A stretch of DNA of 44,036 nt. Origin: a virus. Below the pieces are notes generated by a model. The model did no database searches, was not told where the DNA came from, and saw only the letters and a program-made list of their open reading frames with translations. This document shows positions 15,815 to 25,579 of the stretch, one piece after another (the stretch's first letter is position 1; each line of letters opens with the position of its first letter). The translations under genes and the position numbers were made by a program. The stretch covers positions 1 to 44,036 of the IMG/VR virus record IMGVR_UViG_3300045918_000845. One strand, 5' to 3'.

Positions 15815-16356
15815 TGGAACAGAGCTACACCCTTGATGATGAGAGCACTCGCGCCGCGCTGAATAAAGCGCCGGGGGTGATCGCGCAAAATCTTGAGCTG
15901 GCGCTGGATCGGGCGGCACAGGAAGGCGCGGATATGATGATCGCCGAGGCCAGCAAAAGCGATGTAACGGGTAATTTGAAAAGTTCGATACGGGTACGCG
16001 CTTCCACGTTGTCGCGTTTTATCACTCCGACGGTGAATTATGCCGAAGCGGTGGAAGAAGGCACCGGCCCTGCGGCAGGCAAGGCGCGCTACTACCCGAA
16101 CCCGGACAACTTGCTGGATTTTTTACGCCAGTCACCGGCAGCACGCGGGTTTAAGTGGGCGCGCAAGAGCAGCTCGAAACGCGGCGAGCAGGATATGGAG
16201 TTGCGGTTCCGCTCCCGGGCGTTGGCGATGTCGATCTATATGAAGGGAACCAAGCCCGCGCCGTTCGTTGCACCAACCGCCGAGAAATTAACTAGCCGTT
16301 TCTTTGAGGTAATGGATGTGGGTGTTGAGCGCGGTGTGATGGAGTCGATGGCATGA
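15814..16356 (+). CDS. HK97 gp10-like head-tail/tail-completion protein
   Basis: The start is set to ATG 15814, coupled to the stop of the 55-aa gene. The pattern of an N-terminal helix, 'GNLKSSIRVRAS', then 'NYAEAVEEGTGPAAGKARY' and a C-terminal 'PAPFVAPTAEK' is that of HK97 gp10-like proteins, which join the tail to the head completion complex. At 180 aa it is of usual length, and it is followed by a putative tail terminator. Assignment is by motif order and gene order. Confidence 0.72.
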   Translation: MEQSYTLDDESTRAALNKAPGVIAQNLELALDRAAQEGADMMIAEASKSDVTGNLKSSIRVRASTLSRFITPTVNYAEAVEEGTGPAAGKARYYPNPDNLLDFLRQSPAARGFKWARKSSSKRGEQDMELRFRSRALAMSIYMKGTKPAPFVAPTAEKLTSRFFEVMDVGVERGVMESMA

Positions 16357-16769
16357 GCACGCTCAGTATTGCGATGGAAGCAATCAAGGCCGCGCTGGCC
16401 GCAAAATATCCGGCGCGGGTGGTAACGCGTGATTTGCTTGATTTTGCACAGCGCGCCGAAGCCGATTTAACGGCGGGCATCTATACCGTCGTGTCGAAAG
16501 ATGAAAATGATTATACGCACACGTTGGGGCGCGAAGCATCGGACGGAAAACACCAGATCGGGTTGCTGTGTCAAATCAAGGTTGCCGAAGGATTGCCGCC
16601 CTCTGCCGCAGAGGATGCCGAAGGTGTAATGATCGATGAGATCAAAGCCTTTTTGCGCAGCCGTACACTGTTGACCAATACTTTACGTGCGACCGGATTT
16701 AGGCAGAGCCGCCAGCTTGAATCGCCGTATGGCTGGGTTGCGTTTGATCTGGTAAGGCAGGGCGATTAA
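16353..16769 (+). CDS. Putative tail terminator / tail completion protein
   Basis: A 138-aa protein in the position where gpU-like tail terminators occur, between the gp10-like gene and the tail tube gene. The N-terminus 'MEAIKAALAAKYPARVVTRD' and C-terminal 'SPYGWVAFDLVRQ' suggest an alpha/beta fold. It overlaps the preceding stop by 4 nt. The call depends largely on gene order. Confidence 0.6.
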   Translation: MSTLSIAMEAIKAALAAKYPARVVTRDLLDFAQRAEADLTAGIYTVVSKDENDYTHTLGREASDGKHQIGLLCQIKVAEGLPPSAAEDAEGVMIDEIKAFLRSRTLLTNTLRATGFRQSRQLESPYGWVAFDLVRQGD

Positions 16770-16790
16770 TTTTTTTAGAAAGGAAGAATC

Positions 16791-16988
16791 ATGGCAAAGA
16801 AGAGTACGGATTTGAATGACGATAACACGGGTGACGTGACGACCGAAACTGTTGCTCAGGGTACGGGTGTTATTGCTCCGGTGGTAGTTGATGCGACTAT
16901 CGCTGATGCTGTGATTGATCCGTATCACTGCCACGGCGGAAGCTATGTGGTGGACGATGCCACGCAAACCCGCAAGCCCAACGCATAA
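16791..16988 (+). CDS. Small acidic hypothetical protein (65 aa)
   Basis: A Thr/Val/Asp-rich protein with a C-terminal 'HCHGGSYVVDDATQTRKPNA'. It has a good AAAGGAAG RBS. Small proteins of this kind commonly sit just upstream of tail tube genes in Mu-like and related phages, but no function is known to me. Confidence 0.6.
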   Translation: MAKKSTDLNDDNTGDVTTETVAQGTGVIAPVVVDATIADAVIDPYHCHGGSYVVDDATQTRKPNA

Positions 16989-17014
16989 GCACTAATTTAT
17001 TTTGGAGAGATGAC

Positions 17015-18178
17015 ATGAAATTATTAATCACGACGCTGCTGTTAAAAATCGAAGCTACCAACGGTGTTGATTCAAATCCAACCGGTGCGGCCAACGCTGT
17101 CTTGTTGCGCGGCAACCCGACACTAAACCCGCTGGAAGCAACGGAAGATCAGCGCAATAGTATTCTGCCGTACTTCGGCAATATGGGATCAATGCCCTCT
17201 GCCGCGTTCGGGCAACTCGATTTTGAAATGGAATTGGCCGGTTCCGGTACTGCCGGAACACCGCCAGCCTACGGCCCTGTGCTGCGTGCGTGCGGATTAT
17301 CAGAAACGATTCTTGCCGCTCCCGTAGCGGGTTCGGCACAGGTAGGCGGAACAATAACCAGTATCGTGCTTGCTGCCGCCGCTTCCGCAGTCAATAATTT
17401 CTATAGCGGGATGCCGATCAGCATCACCGCCGGGACGGGTGCCGGGCAAAGCGGCATCATCGTGGACTACAACGGCGCGACCAAGACGGCTATTGTCGCC
17501 TCTTCCGCATGGGTAGCTCCAGACGCAACCAGCGCCTACAGTATCGGTGCGAACGTGGCTTACCGCCCCATTACTCAGGCACTTGAATCGGTCACGATGT
17601 ATTTCAACATCGACGGAGTGCAGCATAAATTTTTGGGTGTGCGCGGCACGGCAACTATTCCACAAATTAGCGCAGATAAGTTGCCCACTTCGAAAGTCTC
17701 TCTCACCGGGGTTTATGTTCCGGTCGTTGATGGCGCCTCCCCTGCGGTTGTATTAACCGGATGGCAGCGTCCCTTAATCGCCAACGCCGTCAACACCTCT
17801 TTCTTTTCGTTGCACGGCTATAACGCCGCCGCGCTGGATTCGCTCAGTATGGACTTGGCCAACGTCATCGCGAAGGTGTCGCGCCCTGGTATTCCTCAGC
17901 GCGTGGATATTACCAACCGCAAGCCTGCGGGCAGCGTGAGCATGGAAGCGGTGCATGTTGCCGCGCACGATTGGTTCGGCGATTGTCGCGCCGCTACACC
18001 GGGGCCTTTGGCTTTGACCCATGGTACGGTTGCGGGAAATATCTTTTCACTCAGCGCTCCGGCTGTTGTGCTCAAGGCGCCGAAGTATTCGGACAGTAAC
18101 GGCACGGCCATGATCGGTATGACGATGGATGTCACGCCGATTGACGGTGGTGATGAATTTGCATTTGTGACGTATTAA
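17015..18178 (+). CDS. Major tail tube protein
   Basis: The 387-aa protein lies between the tail terminator and the tail chaperone genes. The N-terminus 'MKLLITTLLLKIEATNGVDS' with 'FGNMGSMPSAAFGQLDFEME' and the C-terminal beta-rich 'GMTMDVTPIDGGDEFAFVTY' fit tail tube subunits of long non-contractile tails. Residues about 105-190 ('GMPISITAGTGAGQSG' ...) look like an inserted beta-domain that may decorate the tube. GGAGAG precedes the ATG. Confidence 0.75.
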   Translation: MKLLITTLLLKIEATNGVDSNPTGAANAVLLRGNPTLNPLEATEDQRNSILPYFGNMGSMPSAAFGQLDFEMELAGSGTAGTPPAYGPVLRACGLSETILAAPVAGSAQVGGTITSIVLAAAASAVNNFYSGMPISITAGTGAGQSGIIVDYNGATKTAIVASSAWVAPDATSAYSIGANVAYRPITQALESVTMYFNIDGVQHKFLGVRGTATIPQISADKLPTSKVSLTGVYVPVVDGASPAVVLTGWQRPLIANAVNTSFFSLHGYNAAALDSLSMDLANVIAKVSRPGIPQRVDITNRKPAGSVSMEAVHVAAHDWFGDCRAATPGPLALTHGTVAGNIFSLSAPAVVLKAPKYSDSNGTAMIGMTMDVTPIDGGDEFAFVTY

Positions 18179-18231
18179 CGGCAGTCGTTAGTCGATAGTT
18201 TTTAGTTAAATCAAAGAAAGAGGAAAAAGAC

Positions 18232-18600
18232 ATGCCAATCAGAATGGAAGACGAAAACGAAGAGCGCATCATCAAGGATAGCCCGGTGATTATTTCCAAG
18301 CCGATTGATGGCGGAAAAGTACAGACCCACGAAATCACGGCTGACTTTTTGCTGCTGGATCAGGATCAATACGACAACTTGATGGAAAGCCTGAAAGATA
18401 GCAGCGAGTCTCCCGATGCAGGAATTTTGCGCAAGGTGGTGCGCAACCTGAAGGGGTTCACCGACGCGGACGATAAGCCGATTGATTTCTCTGCCTCGCT
18501 GCTGGAGCGCGTGGTGAAGGTGCAATACATGCGCCGCGCTATCGTAGTGGCTTACATTGATATGTCGGCAGGGAATAAGGCGAAGCGAAAAAACTCATAG
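18232..18600 (+). CDS. Tail assembly chaperone (gpG-like), zero-frame product
   Basis: A 122-aa product with a strong AAAGAGGAAAAAG RBS, located between tail tube and tape measure as for lambda gpG and its analogues. The last codons contain a canonical slippery heptamer, A AAA AAC, and the stop follows two codons later. It should coat the tape measure protein during tail assembly. Most ribosomes terminate at TAG 18598-18600; a minority would shift to give the longer gpGT-like form. Confidence 0.78.
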   Translation: MPIRMEDENEERIIKDSPVIISKPIDGGKVQTHEITADFLLLDQDQYDNLMESLKDSSESPDAGILRKVVRNLKGFTDADDKPIDFSASLLERVVKVQYMRRAIVVAYIDMSAGNKAKRKNS

Positions 18601-18647
18601 AGGCTGTGCGCCATTGGGCAGGGGACTCTACCGACAGTGGCGCTACA
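18588..18647 (+). promoter_or_regulatory. Programmed -1 ribosomal frameshift site with downstream stem-loop
   Basis: Slippery heptamer A AAA AAC at 18588-18594, correctly phased (codons cgA AAA AAC). Ten nt downstream, TGT-GCGCCA (18605-18613) pairs with TGGCGC-T-ACA (18638-18647), a stem with a loop of about 24 nt. A -1 shift leaves the zero frame two codons before its stop and enters the 18606-18980 frame without an intervening stop. This is the classical G/GT arrangement. Confidence 0.82.
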
Positions 18648-18980
18648 GCACTCCAGAAGCATCGAGAAGAGCTGCGCGGATACAAGTTAAGCGAAGAAGA
18701 GATTGACGCGATGATCGGCGCAGAGGCCGACGAGCAAGAGATAAACGACGATGTATTTTTAGTGTGGGCAGAGAACTGGGCGAGCTGGGAGGTGTTCAGC
18801 GCGCTTAGCTCACGCTGGCAGCAGGACGGGATGAGCGGTCGATTCTACGGGTTGCCGCGTGCCGATATTGAAAGCACATTGCGGTTGATGCAGGTCGATC
18901 CTACCCAATACAGGCAGGTCTTTGACGATCTACAGGCGATGGAAAACGAAGCATTGAGGATATTGAATCGTGGCCGCTGA
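18594..18980 (+). CDS. Tail assembly chaperone frameshift extension (gpT-like)
   Basis: The -1 frame from 18594 is open through to 18980 and adds about 128 residues to the 18232 product. The segment 'VFLVWAENWASWEVFSALSS' and following 'GMSGRFYGLPRADIESTL' resemble the small helical proteins (DUF1799-type) encoded between tail chaperone and tape measure genes. A GTG at 18606 could start it independently but has no convincing RBS, so frameshifting is preferred. It overlaps the tape measure gene by 11 nt. Confidence 0.75.
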   Translation, partial: LIEAVRHWAGDSTDSGATALQKHREELRGYKLSEEEIDAMIGAEADEQEINDDVFLVWAENWASWEVFSALSSRWQQDGMSGRFYGLPRADIESTLRLMQVDPTQYRQVFDDLQAMENEALRILNRGR

Positions 18981-21900
18981 GCATATTATTGGGATTCGCC
19001 TGACCGCCGACAACAAGGAAGCGGTCGGGGCGATCAAGGAAGTGCGCGCAGAGCAGGATAAGCTCGGCGCTTCGGCGCGCACGCTCGGCTCTGAGGCGGA
19101 CAAACTCAACGCGGCCAATGGTCGCTTAAGCGAATCATTGAACACGGTGAAGAGGTCCAGCGCGGAAGTATCTGCCGCTGTCGCACGTCAAAACTCCGTA
19201 TCTGAAAGTCAGCAGAAATATTTTGATGCACAACGCGACAAGGCGTATGCGCTAGCCAACGGATATAAAGAAGTCGAAGGGCAATTAATCAAAATTTCAG
19301 CCGCCTCGTCTGCGGATGTTGCGGCTAACGATGCGCATACCGGATCGGTTAAAACCAACTCGGCGGCAATTCGTGAATCACTGGTGCTGATGCGCGAGGC
19401 ATCAAGGGGTGACTCCACAAAGATGGCCGGTAGTGCGTCTATCCTGGCTAACGCGTTCGGTATCTTGCCCGCTATGCTAAGCCCTGTCGGGATCGGTATT
19501 GGTGCGGTGGTCGCGGCGGCTGCCGGCATGGCCTACGCTTTTGAAAAAGCTCGCGTCGAGACGGACGCGATGAATAACGCGCTGGCTGTGACTAACAACT
19601 ACGCCGGGATGACGCGCAGCGGGATGGACTCTCTAGCCCGAAGCATGGCGGACAGCGGACAGATCACCGTCGGCGCCTCCAAGGATATTGTTACCGCGCT
19701 GGTCGCCTCCGGGCAGATCGGCGCGCAGGCGATGGGCGAGGTTGCACAGCTATCGGCCAACTATGCCCGCGCGACCGGCACCGATATTGAAAAAGTGGCG
19801 CCGGAGTTGGTAAAGCTATTTTCCGATCCGCTCAAGGGCGCGGAAGAGCTGAACAAGTCGATGCACTTTTTAACTGCTGCCGATTTGGATTACATCGAAT
19901 CATTGCAGCGCGCCGGTGAAGAGCAGAAGGCGCAATTAGTTTTAGCCGAAAAGGCCAATGCTCATCTCGATAAAGAAACGCAAAGTGTCGGGTTACTAAC
20001 GTCGGCATGGAACGGATTAAAGAATGCCTACAATGGCATTGGTCACGTACCTACAACGCAAGAGTTAATCGGTCAAAAAAAGCAGGAAATTCAGACAGCC
20101 GATCAGCGATCAAACGCCGGTACGGGTTTTTTGGGTAAGAGTCATGCTGAATTAGCTGGCGAGCTGGCAATGCTGCAAGCCAAGGATGAGTTTGAGAAGA
20201 AAGATGTCGCGGCGCAAAATGAAAAAAATGAGCTGGTCAAGAACGAACTGAAACTTAGGAAGGAATTAGAAAATACCGACAGTAGCAAAGTAGCCGCGTT
20301 GCAAGTAACAATGGATTGGCTTAACAAGCAAACTCAAACCGTGAAGGTGATGGAGCGCGAGGCGCAGATTGCAGATCAGATCAACCAGATTGGCGATAAG
20401 AAAACCAAAGCGCAGCGCGAAGCGGAGGCGCTGAATAAATCGCACGCCAAGGAAGCTGCGGATGCGGAAGCGCGTATATTTATTCTGAATACCGAAACCG
20501 ACTCAACGATCAAGCTGGTTGAAGCACAGAAGAAAATTATCGAAGTACAGGCGCAAGCTAGTCATGGTGTGATTACCCAATCTGACGCGAACTACAAAAT
20601 TAAACAACTTATTCCTGAAGCGGTTGCGCAGATAGACAAGTCTGCGTCCGATAAGGAAGCTGCGGATGCGAAAAAACTCACCGAGCTTTCTACGCATAAG
20701 GCCGAGTCGATAGCACGCGAAGCAGATTCGATCAGTAAAAGAAGTATCGCGCTCGATCTCAGTACGGCATCAATGGGGAAGTCAAAGGACGAGATTGATG
20801 CGTTAAAAATTGCGGAAATTGAAAAATCGATTGCTGAGGATAAGGCGGCAATGCAATGGCTATCGCAAAACACCGTGATCGTGGCGGGGCTTGAGAAGAG
20901 AATTGCAGCAAACGAAAAGCTTATCAAGTCGGAACAGAATAACGCTCAGGAAGTCGCCAGCAAAAAATACGCACCCCAACTTGAAAACGTTTATTCCAGC
21001 GCCTTTGCGCCCGGGGCAAATGTTATTGACAGCACTGCAAAGAGTTTCGGCAAGTCGATGGGGACTGAATTTAGCAAGGGTGTTAATGACACGCTGGTGA
21101 ACGCGACCGGGATGAAGGAATTCTCTGCCAATATCGGCGCGTCTATGGCTGCGGGTATGGATTGGGTTAAGGGGATTAACTGGAAGGGCACCAAAAATGC
21201 AGACGGCAGCATGTCACAAAGTTCCGCGCCGAATTTGACCGCAGCACAAGGAAGTACATTGGCGCTGGCCGCAATCCCCATCGTGCTGTCTGCCTTGAGC
21301 AGCAGTAACGCCTCTATGAGTGCCGCACAGCGTCAATCGCTTACTGGAACCGGCAGTGTGTTGGGAGACTATGGCGCAAAGTCCGCCTCGATCGCAAACG
21401 GGATTTCTATCATCGCGCAAGCGCAGTTAGACGCTACACCGGTCACCGTGAGTATGGCCGCATCTCTCAAGTCAGTCGATGCGAGCATGCAGAACTTTTT
21501 AACTATTGCACTAAAGGCGGTAGGCGGTTCGCTCAACTCAAATTTGGGCGTTGTTTCTGGCGGCATGGCAAACCCTTTGCTCAAAATAGAGGGGGCTGCT
21601 GTCGGCGCGGGGATTGGCGCGCTAGTTGGTTCAATTGTGCCGGTAATTGGAACAGCCATCGGGGCGGTGGTTGGCGGCATCGTGGGCGCAATGGGTAGCA
21701 GCGCCAGCCAAACTGTCACCGATAAAGGGATGAGCATTAATGGCACGCTAGGCCAATTTAGGCAAGGGCAGGGAAGCATTAACCAGTACGTGACCGCAGA
21801 TCAAACGCAGAACATCCTTGGCTTGTATTCAAACACTACGAGTTCAACCAATACGGCGGGCGTAAGCGCGGACGTAAACAAGGCATTTGGCACGATATTC

Positions 21901-23925
21901 GACGGCGTGGCAGCTACCTTTAAAACGGCGGCTACGGCGATGGGGCAGGACACCTCGACTTTTGACGCGAAGATGAACGCTATGCAAGTCGGAATAGGTA
22001 GCCTGAGTTTGATGAACATGACGGTGGCAGAACAACAAAACGCCGTGATGAATGCTATTTCAAAAGCTGCGGATGCGATGGCGACGCAATTATTCCCGAC
22101 GATGGTGAAGTTTCAAGTAGCCGGAGAAGGTATGGCGCAAACCGTGATCAGAATCACTGCGCAGAATCAATCTGTAGTGACGGCATTGAATCACCTGGGC
22201 GGCGCGCAAACGGTGGCGAGTGCGAGTACATTTACGCTGACGGATAACTTAACCAAGGCCGCAGGTGGTCTGGATAGGTTGCTGGCATCGTTGCAGCAGT
22301 TCACCAAGTTTTACACCACTAGTTCACAGCAGATCAGCAATGCCTATGCAGACTCCAAGGCGCAGTTTAGCGGCACAGCGATTGATAGTCTGGTAAGCAA
22401 CAAAACTACCGCTACACAGATGGCGGCTTATGTCACGGCGGCGATGACGAGCGGAATTACCGACGCGCAAAAGGCACAGATTCTTGCCGCGTCGAATTCC
22501 TTCTCTGCATTCTTAACTGGATTACAGGCGGGGATTGACCGCCTGCGTCAATCGTATGACACGATGATTTCATCGCGGGATGCCGTAGTTGGCGCAATCA
22601 CTGGCCTGAAACAATTCAATCTGACACTGACAGACTTTCAGCGGTCGATTAAAGTTGATATGGCGATGCAGACAAATCCGCTAGCTAAATATCAGGACGC
22701 TCAAGCATTCTTTGGTCAAATCGCCGCCAAGGCCGCAACAGGTGACACGGTTGCACAGAATCGTTTGCAATCTGCCGGGCAGGATTTATTAAACGCCTCG
22801 AAAACGTCAGCCAGCTATACCCAATATCAGGCGGATATGGCGAAGGTTCTAAACGCAACTACCAATACCATCTCGTTCAACGACACGGTGATTGCCAATG
22901 GCGTAAGCATGTTGACGGCACTCGATACGCTTAACAATATCTCAGACGTGATTCGCCAGAATACTTTCGCAACCAACACGGCCACGATTGACCTGGCTAA
23001 AAAAATGGCGGACTATGCCACAGCGACAAATAACTATTCTTTGACTGCATCGACATCAAGTGCCGACGCAATCACCGCGCTGAATAGTTATATTGGCAAG
23101 ATTGATACAAACATGAAATCGTTGATTGACGCGATAACGACTGTCGTTAACGCGCTGCCAAAACCTGCGGCGGTAGTGACATCTACATCGACGTATACAA
23201 CTGCACCATATGCGTTCGTCCCGGCTACCGGATCAACAACGCCAGCCGCTGGAAATTACGGGCAGTCAACGCCAGTAGTCACATCGAGTAATGCCATTAT
23301 TAATACCGTAAATAATCAGGCTGCGCCATCGTTGACGGCAATAAGCGCGCCATCAACAACACAGACAGTTATTCCGTATGGACCGGATAACCCAGACCCT
23401 GCGCACACCAAAGCTAAAAATGCCGCATTGCTAATATTAAATAATGCAATAGCCGATACGGCAGCAGCTAATGCGTCATATCAAACTTGGAGCAATACCA
23501 ATTACCCCTCCCAAGCGCAAAATAACGCTGCGCTTTTTACTATCGCTACTGCGCAAAATAAAGCAAAAAATGCTCAGGCAACAGCCCAATCTGCCTATGA
23601 TCTTCTACCATCCTACTCAATCGGATCCAACTACATCACGCAAGATGGCCCAGCCTATATTCACCAAGGCGAAGAAATAACCCCTCGCCCATTTGTGGAC
23701 TTGCAACGTTCAGCCCGCGACGAAACCAATGCGCTACTCAAGCGCCTGACAGAAAGTAATTCCGCGCTGGTTACCGAGGTAAAGCAGCTCCGCACCGAAA
23801 ATCATGACGCACAAATCGCCATCGCGATCAGCAGCGGTAAAACTGCGAACAATACAGATAAAGCTACAAAAATTTTAACTCGCTGGCAAGCTCTTGGGCT
23901 TGGGGTAAAGGTGCTGCCAGCATGA
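18970..23925 (+). CDS. Tail length tape measure protein (1651 aa)
   Basis: The longest ORF in the window. It has long helical heptad stretches rich in Ala, Lys, Glu and Gln. The region near residue 170 ('VGIGIGAVVAAAAGMAYAF') and another near residue 885-910 are membrane-like and may take part in DNA ejection. The C-terminus has 'YIHQGEEITPRPFVDL' followed by a short coiled coil. By the rule of about 0.15 nm per residue, a tail of roughly 250 nm is predicted. That estimate is inference. The start is GTG 18970, overlapping the chaperone ORF. The size confirms a long tail, hence siphovirus morphology. Confidence 0.9.
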   Translation: MAAEHIIGIRLTADNKEAVGAIKEVRAEQDKLGASARTLGSEADKLNAANGRLSESLNTVKRSSAEVSAAVARQNSVSESQQKYFDAQRDKAYALANGYKEVEGQLIKISAASSADVAANDAHTGSVKTNSAAIRESLVLMREASRGDSTKMAGSASILANAFGILPAMLSPVGIGIGAVVAAAAGMAYAFEKARVETDAMNNALAVTNNYAGMTRSGMDSLARSMADSGQITVGASKDIVTALVASGQIGAQAMGEVAQLSANYARATGTDIEKVAPELVKLFSDPLKGAEELNKSMHFLTAADLDYIESLQRAGEEQKAQLVLAEKANAHLDKETQSVGLLTSAWNGLKNAYNGIGHVPTTQELIGQKKQEIQTADQRSNAGTGFLGKSHAELAGELAMLQAKDEFEKKDVAAQNEKNELVKNELKLRKELENTDSSKVAALQVTMDWLNKQTQTVKVMEREAQIADQINQIGDKKTKAQREAEALNKSHAKEAADAEARIFILNTETDSTIKLVEAQKKIIEVQAQASHGVITQSDANYKIKQLIPEAVAQIDKSASDKEAADAKKLTELSTHKAESIAREADSISKRSIALDLSTASMGKSKDEIDALKIAEIEKSIAEDKAAMQWLSQNTVIVAGLEKRIAANEKLIKSEQNNAQEVASKKYAPQLENVYSSAFAPGANVIDSTAKSFGKSMGTEFSKGVNDTLVNATGMKEFSANIGASMAAGMDWVKGINWKGTKNADGSMSQSSAPNLTAAQGSTLALAAIPIVLSALSSSNASMSAAQRQSLTGTGSVLGDYGAKSASIANGISIIAQAQLDATPVTVSMAASLKSVDASMQNFLTIALKAVGGSLNSNLGVVSGGMANPLLKIEGAAVGAGIGALVGSIVPVIGTAIGAVVGGIVGAMGSSASQTVTDKGMSINGTLGQFRQGQGSINQYVTADQTQNILGLYSNTTSSTNTAGVSADVNKAFGTIFDGVAATFKTAATAMGQDTSTFDAKMNAMQVGIGSLSLMNMTVAEQQNAVMNAISKAADAMATQLFPTMVKFQVAGEGMAQTVIRITAQNQSVVTALNHLGGAQTVASASTFTLTDNLTKAAGGLDRLLASLQQFTKFYTTSSQQISNAYADSKAQFSGTAIDSLVSNKTTATQMAAYVTAAMTSGITDAQKAQILAASNSFSAFLTGLQAGIDRLRQSYDTMISSRDAVVGAITGLKQFNLTLTDFQRSIKVDMAMQTNPLAKYQDAQAFFGQIAAKAATGDTVAQNRLQSAGQDLLNASKTSASYTQYQADMAKVLNATTNTISFNDTVIANGVSMLTALDTLNNISDVIRQNTFATNTATIDLAKKMADYATATNNYSLTASTSSADAITALNSYIGKIDTNMKSLIDAITTVVNALPKPAAVVTSTSTYTTAPYAFVPATGSTTPAAGNYGQSTPVVTSSNAIINTVNNQAAPSLTAISAPSTTQTVIPYGPDNPDPAHTKAKNAALLILNNAIADTAAANASYQTWSNTNYPSQAQNNAALFTIATAQNKAKNAQATAQSAYDLLPSYSIGSNYITQDGPAYIHQGEEITPRPFVDLQRSARDETNALLKRLTESNSALVTEVKQLRTENHDAQIAIAISSGKTANNTDKATKILTRWQALGLGVKVLPA

Positions 23926-25082
23926 TTATCATCGAACCCAGTCCAGTGACCAGCGTGTCGCTTGTTTCCAGCTCGATCCCGGAGACGGACGGGCTGCGCG
24001 ATTACTATTCCAATCCGGCGCTCACCTACAATCTGGGCGATAAAGTGCGCGTGGTTAATCCCTCAGTCAGCGGCGCGGCGGCTACGATCTGCACCGCCGG
24101 TTCACCCGCCGTATTCAACTGGGCATCGCATGGCTTGGTGGATGCAATCCCGGTGCTATTAGCTTCGACCGGCACATTGCCGCCCGGCTTCGTGGCGGGG
24201 GTGTTGTACTGGATTATCAATAGCGTGCCAGGCACCTTTAATCTGTCCGCCAAAAAGAATGGCATCCCGCTCGATGCGGCAAGTGCGGGCACCGGGACGC
24301 TGACGATCACCGCGCAGGTACATCAAGTTTTCAAGGCGCTTCAGGCTGTTCCCGTCAATACCTATCCGCTGCAAAGCATTACTTACTGGCAGCCGCTTGG
24401 ATCAACCAATCTGTATTCCATGTTCGATGATGTGAATGGCTCCCAATCCTCCGCGATGGATAGCATTACGGTTGTTTTTCAAGGCAGCGGCCGCCTCGAT
24501 TCTGTCGCGCTTAAAAATGTGTCGGCGGCAACCGTGCGTTTCCAGATGTCTACCGTGGCCGACGGGGCTGTTTACGATAAAACGTACAGCATGGTATCCA
24601 GCTCCGGGATCAACAATCTGTATAAATACTTTTTGGAACCGATTGTGCGGAAAGACGAATGCATCGAAATTGATATGCAGCCGTACAACAATCCGCTTAT
24701 CACTATCACCTTATCGGCCCCGGGTGAAACTGTACTGTGCGGAACCTGCAAATTCGGCAAGCGCAATGATATTGGCGAGTCGCAGTACGGTGCAAAGATC
24801 GGCATTATCGATTACTCGATCAAAGCAAAAGATGCGTGGGGGCACTACTATTTCCAAGAGGGGGATTATTCGGACACCGGAGATTTTACCGTGGTCGTGG
24901 ACAACGCTTTTATAGGGGAACTCAAGCGCAGGCTGGCCAAACTCCGCGTTACCCCTGCCATCTACATCGGCAGCACGAATTTTGATGGTTTATCTTATTA
25001 CGGGAAATTCAATGATTTCAACATCGTCATCCCCGGCCCCCTTACCTCAATCTGCACTATTTCTATCGAGAGCCTAATATGA
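23922..25082 (+). CDS. Tail-tip / distal tail protein (386 aa)
   Basis: It follows the tape measure gene by a 4-nt overlap and precedes the DGR target protein by two genes. Residues about 45-130 carry a small beta-rich domain ('PAVFNWASHGLVDAIPVLL' ... 'GTFNLSAKKNGIPLDAASAG') of a type repeated in many phage tail fibre proteins. The C-terminal half has 'YKYFLEPIVRKDECIEIDMQ' and ends in a hydrophobic beta strand. A distal tail or baseplate-hub role is inferred from position. Confidence 0.6.
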   Translation: MIIIEPSPVTSVSLVSSSIPETDGLRDYYSNPALTYNLGDKVRVVNPSVSGAAATICTAGSPAVFNWASHGLVDAIPVLLASTGTLPPGFVAGVLYWIINSVPGTFNLSAKKNGIPLDAASAGTGTLTITAQVHQVFKALQAVPVNTYPLQSITYWQPLGSTNLYSMFDDVNGSQSSAMDSITVVFQGSGRLDSVALKNVSAATVRFQMSTVADGAVYDKTYSMVSSSGINNLYKYFLEPIVRKDECIEIDMQPYNNPLITITLSAPGETVLCGTCKFGKRNDIGESQYGAKIGIIDYSIKAKDAWGHYYFQEGDYSDTGDFTVVVDNAFIGELKRRLAKLRVTPAIYIGSTNFDGLSYYGKFNDFNIVIPGPLTSICTISIESLI

Positions 25083-25570
25083 CCACGATTACACAGACGA
25101 TTGCTGTGATGCCGCCCTCGCCAAATCGAGGGATTCAGAACCCGGATGTCTACACCGCCATTGCGGATGCTTTTATGGCCGCGCTCACTGCGATGGGGCC
25201 GCAGTACACCACCTTGGCCGCACAGTTCAATATCGTGGCAGGAGAGGTTAACGCCAATGCGCTAGCGGTGGCTTCGCTGGTTCAGAGCGCACTCAGCGCC
25301 GGGCTTTCAAATGCCGCTGCCAATGCGCTGGCGGCAGCGGCATCGCAGGTTTCCGCAGCAGCATCAAGCGCGGCCGCTCAGGCTGCATGGACGGCGGCGC
25401 TGGCGGCCAATCCCAGCCTAAACCCAATTATCAGCATGCACCTCTCGACGGTGCTGGCGGATTGCAGCGTGCCTAGTTATTACAACGCATATTCAATAGG
25501 GCCACTAACAATAGGAGAGGGAGTGAATGTCACTCTCGATGATTTTTCAAACTGGACAATTCTTGGATAA
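25079..25570 (+). CDS. Alanine-rich tail-tip protein (163 aa)
   Basis: The middle consists of a long Ala/Ser/Gln-rich helical stretch, probably a trimeric coiled-coil stalk. The C-terminus is aromatic and beta-rich ('PSYYNAYSIGPLTIGEGVNV'). It is flanked by tail-tip and DGR variable protein genes and overlaps the former by 4 nt. It may be a fibre stalk or adaptor that holds the variable protein, but no family is recognised. Confidence 0.5.
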   Translation: MTTITQTIAVMPPSPNRGIQNPDVYTAIADAFMAALTAMGPQYTTLAAQFNIVAGEVNANALAVASLVQSALSAGLSNAAANALAAAASQVSAAASSAAAQAAWTAALAANPSLNPIISMHLSTVLADCSVPSYYNAYSIGPLTIGEGVNVTLDDFSNWTILG

Positions 25571-25579
25571 GGAGAAATT

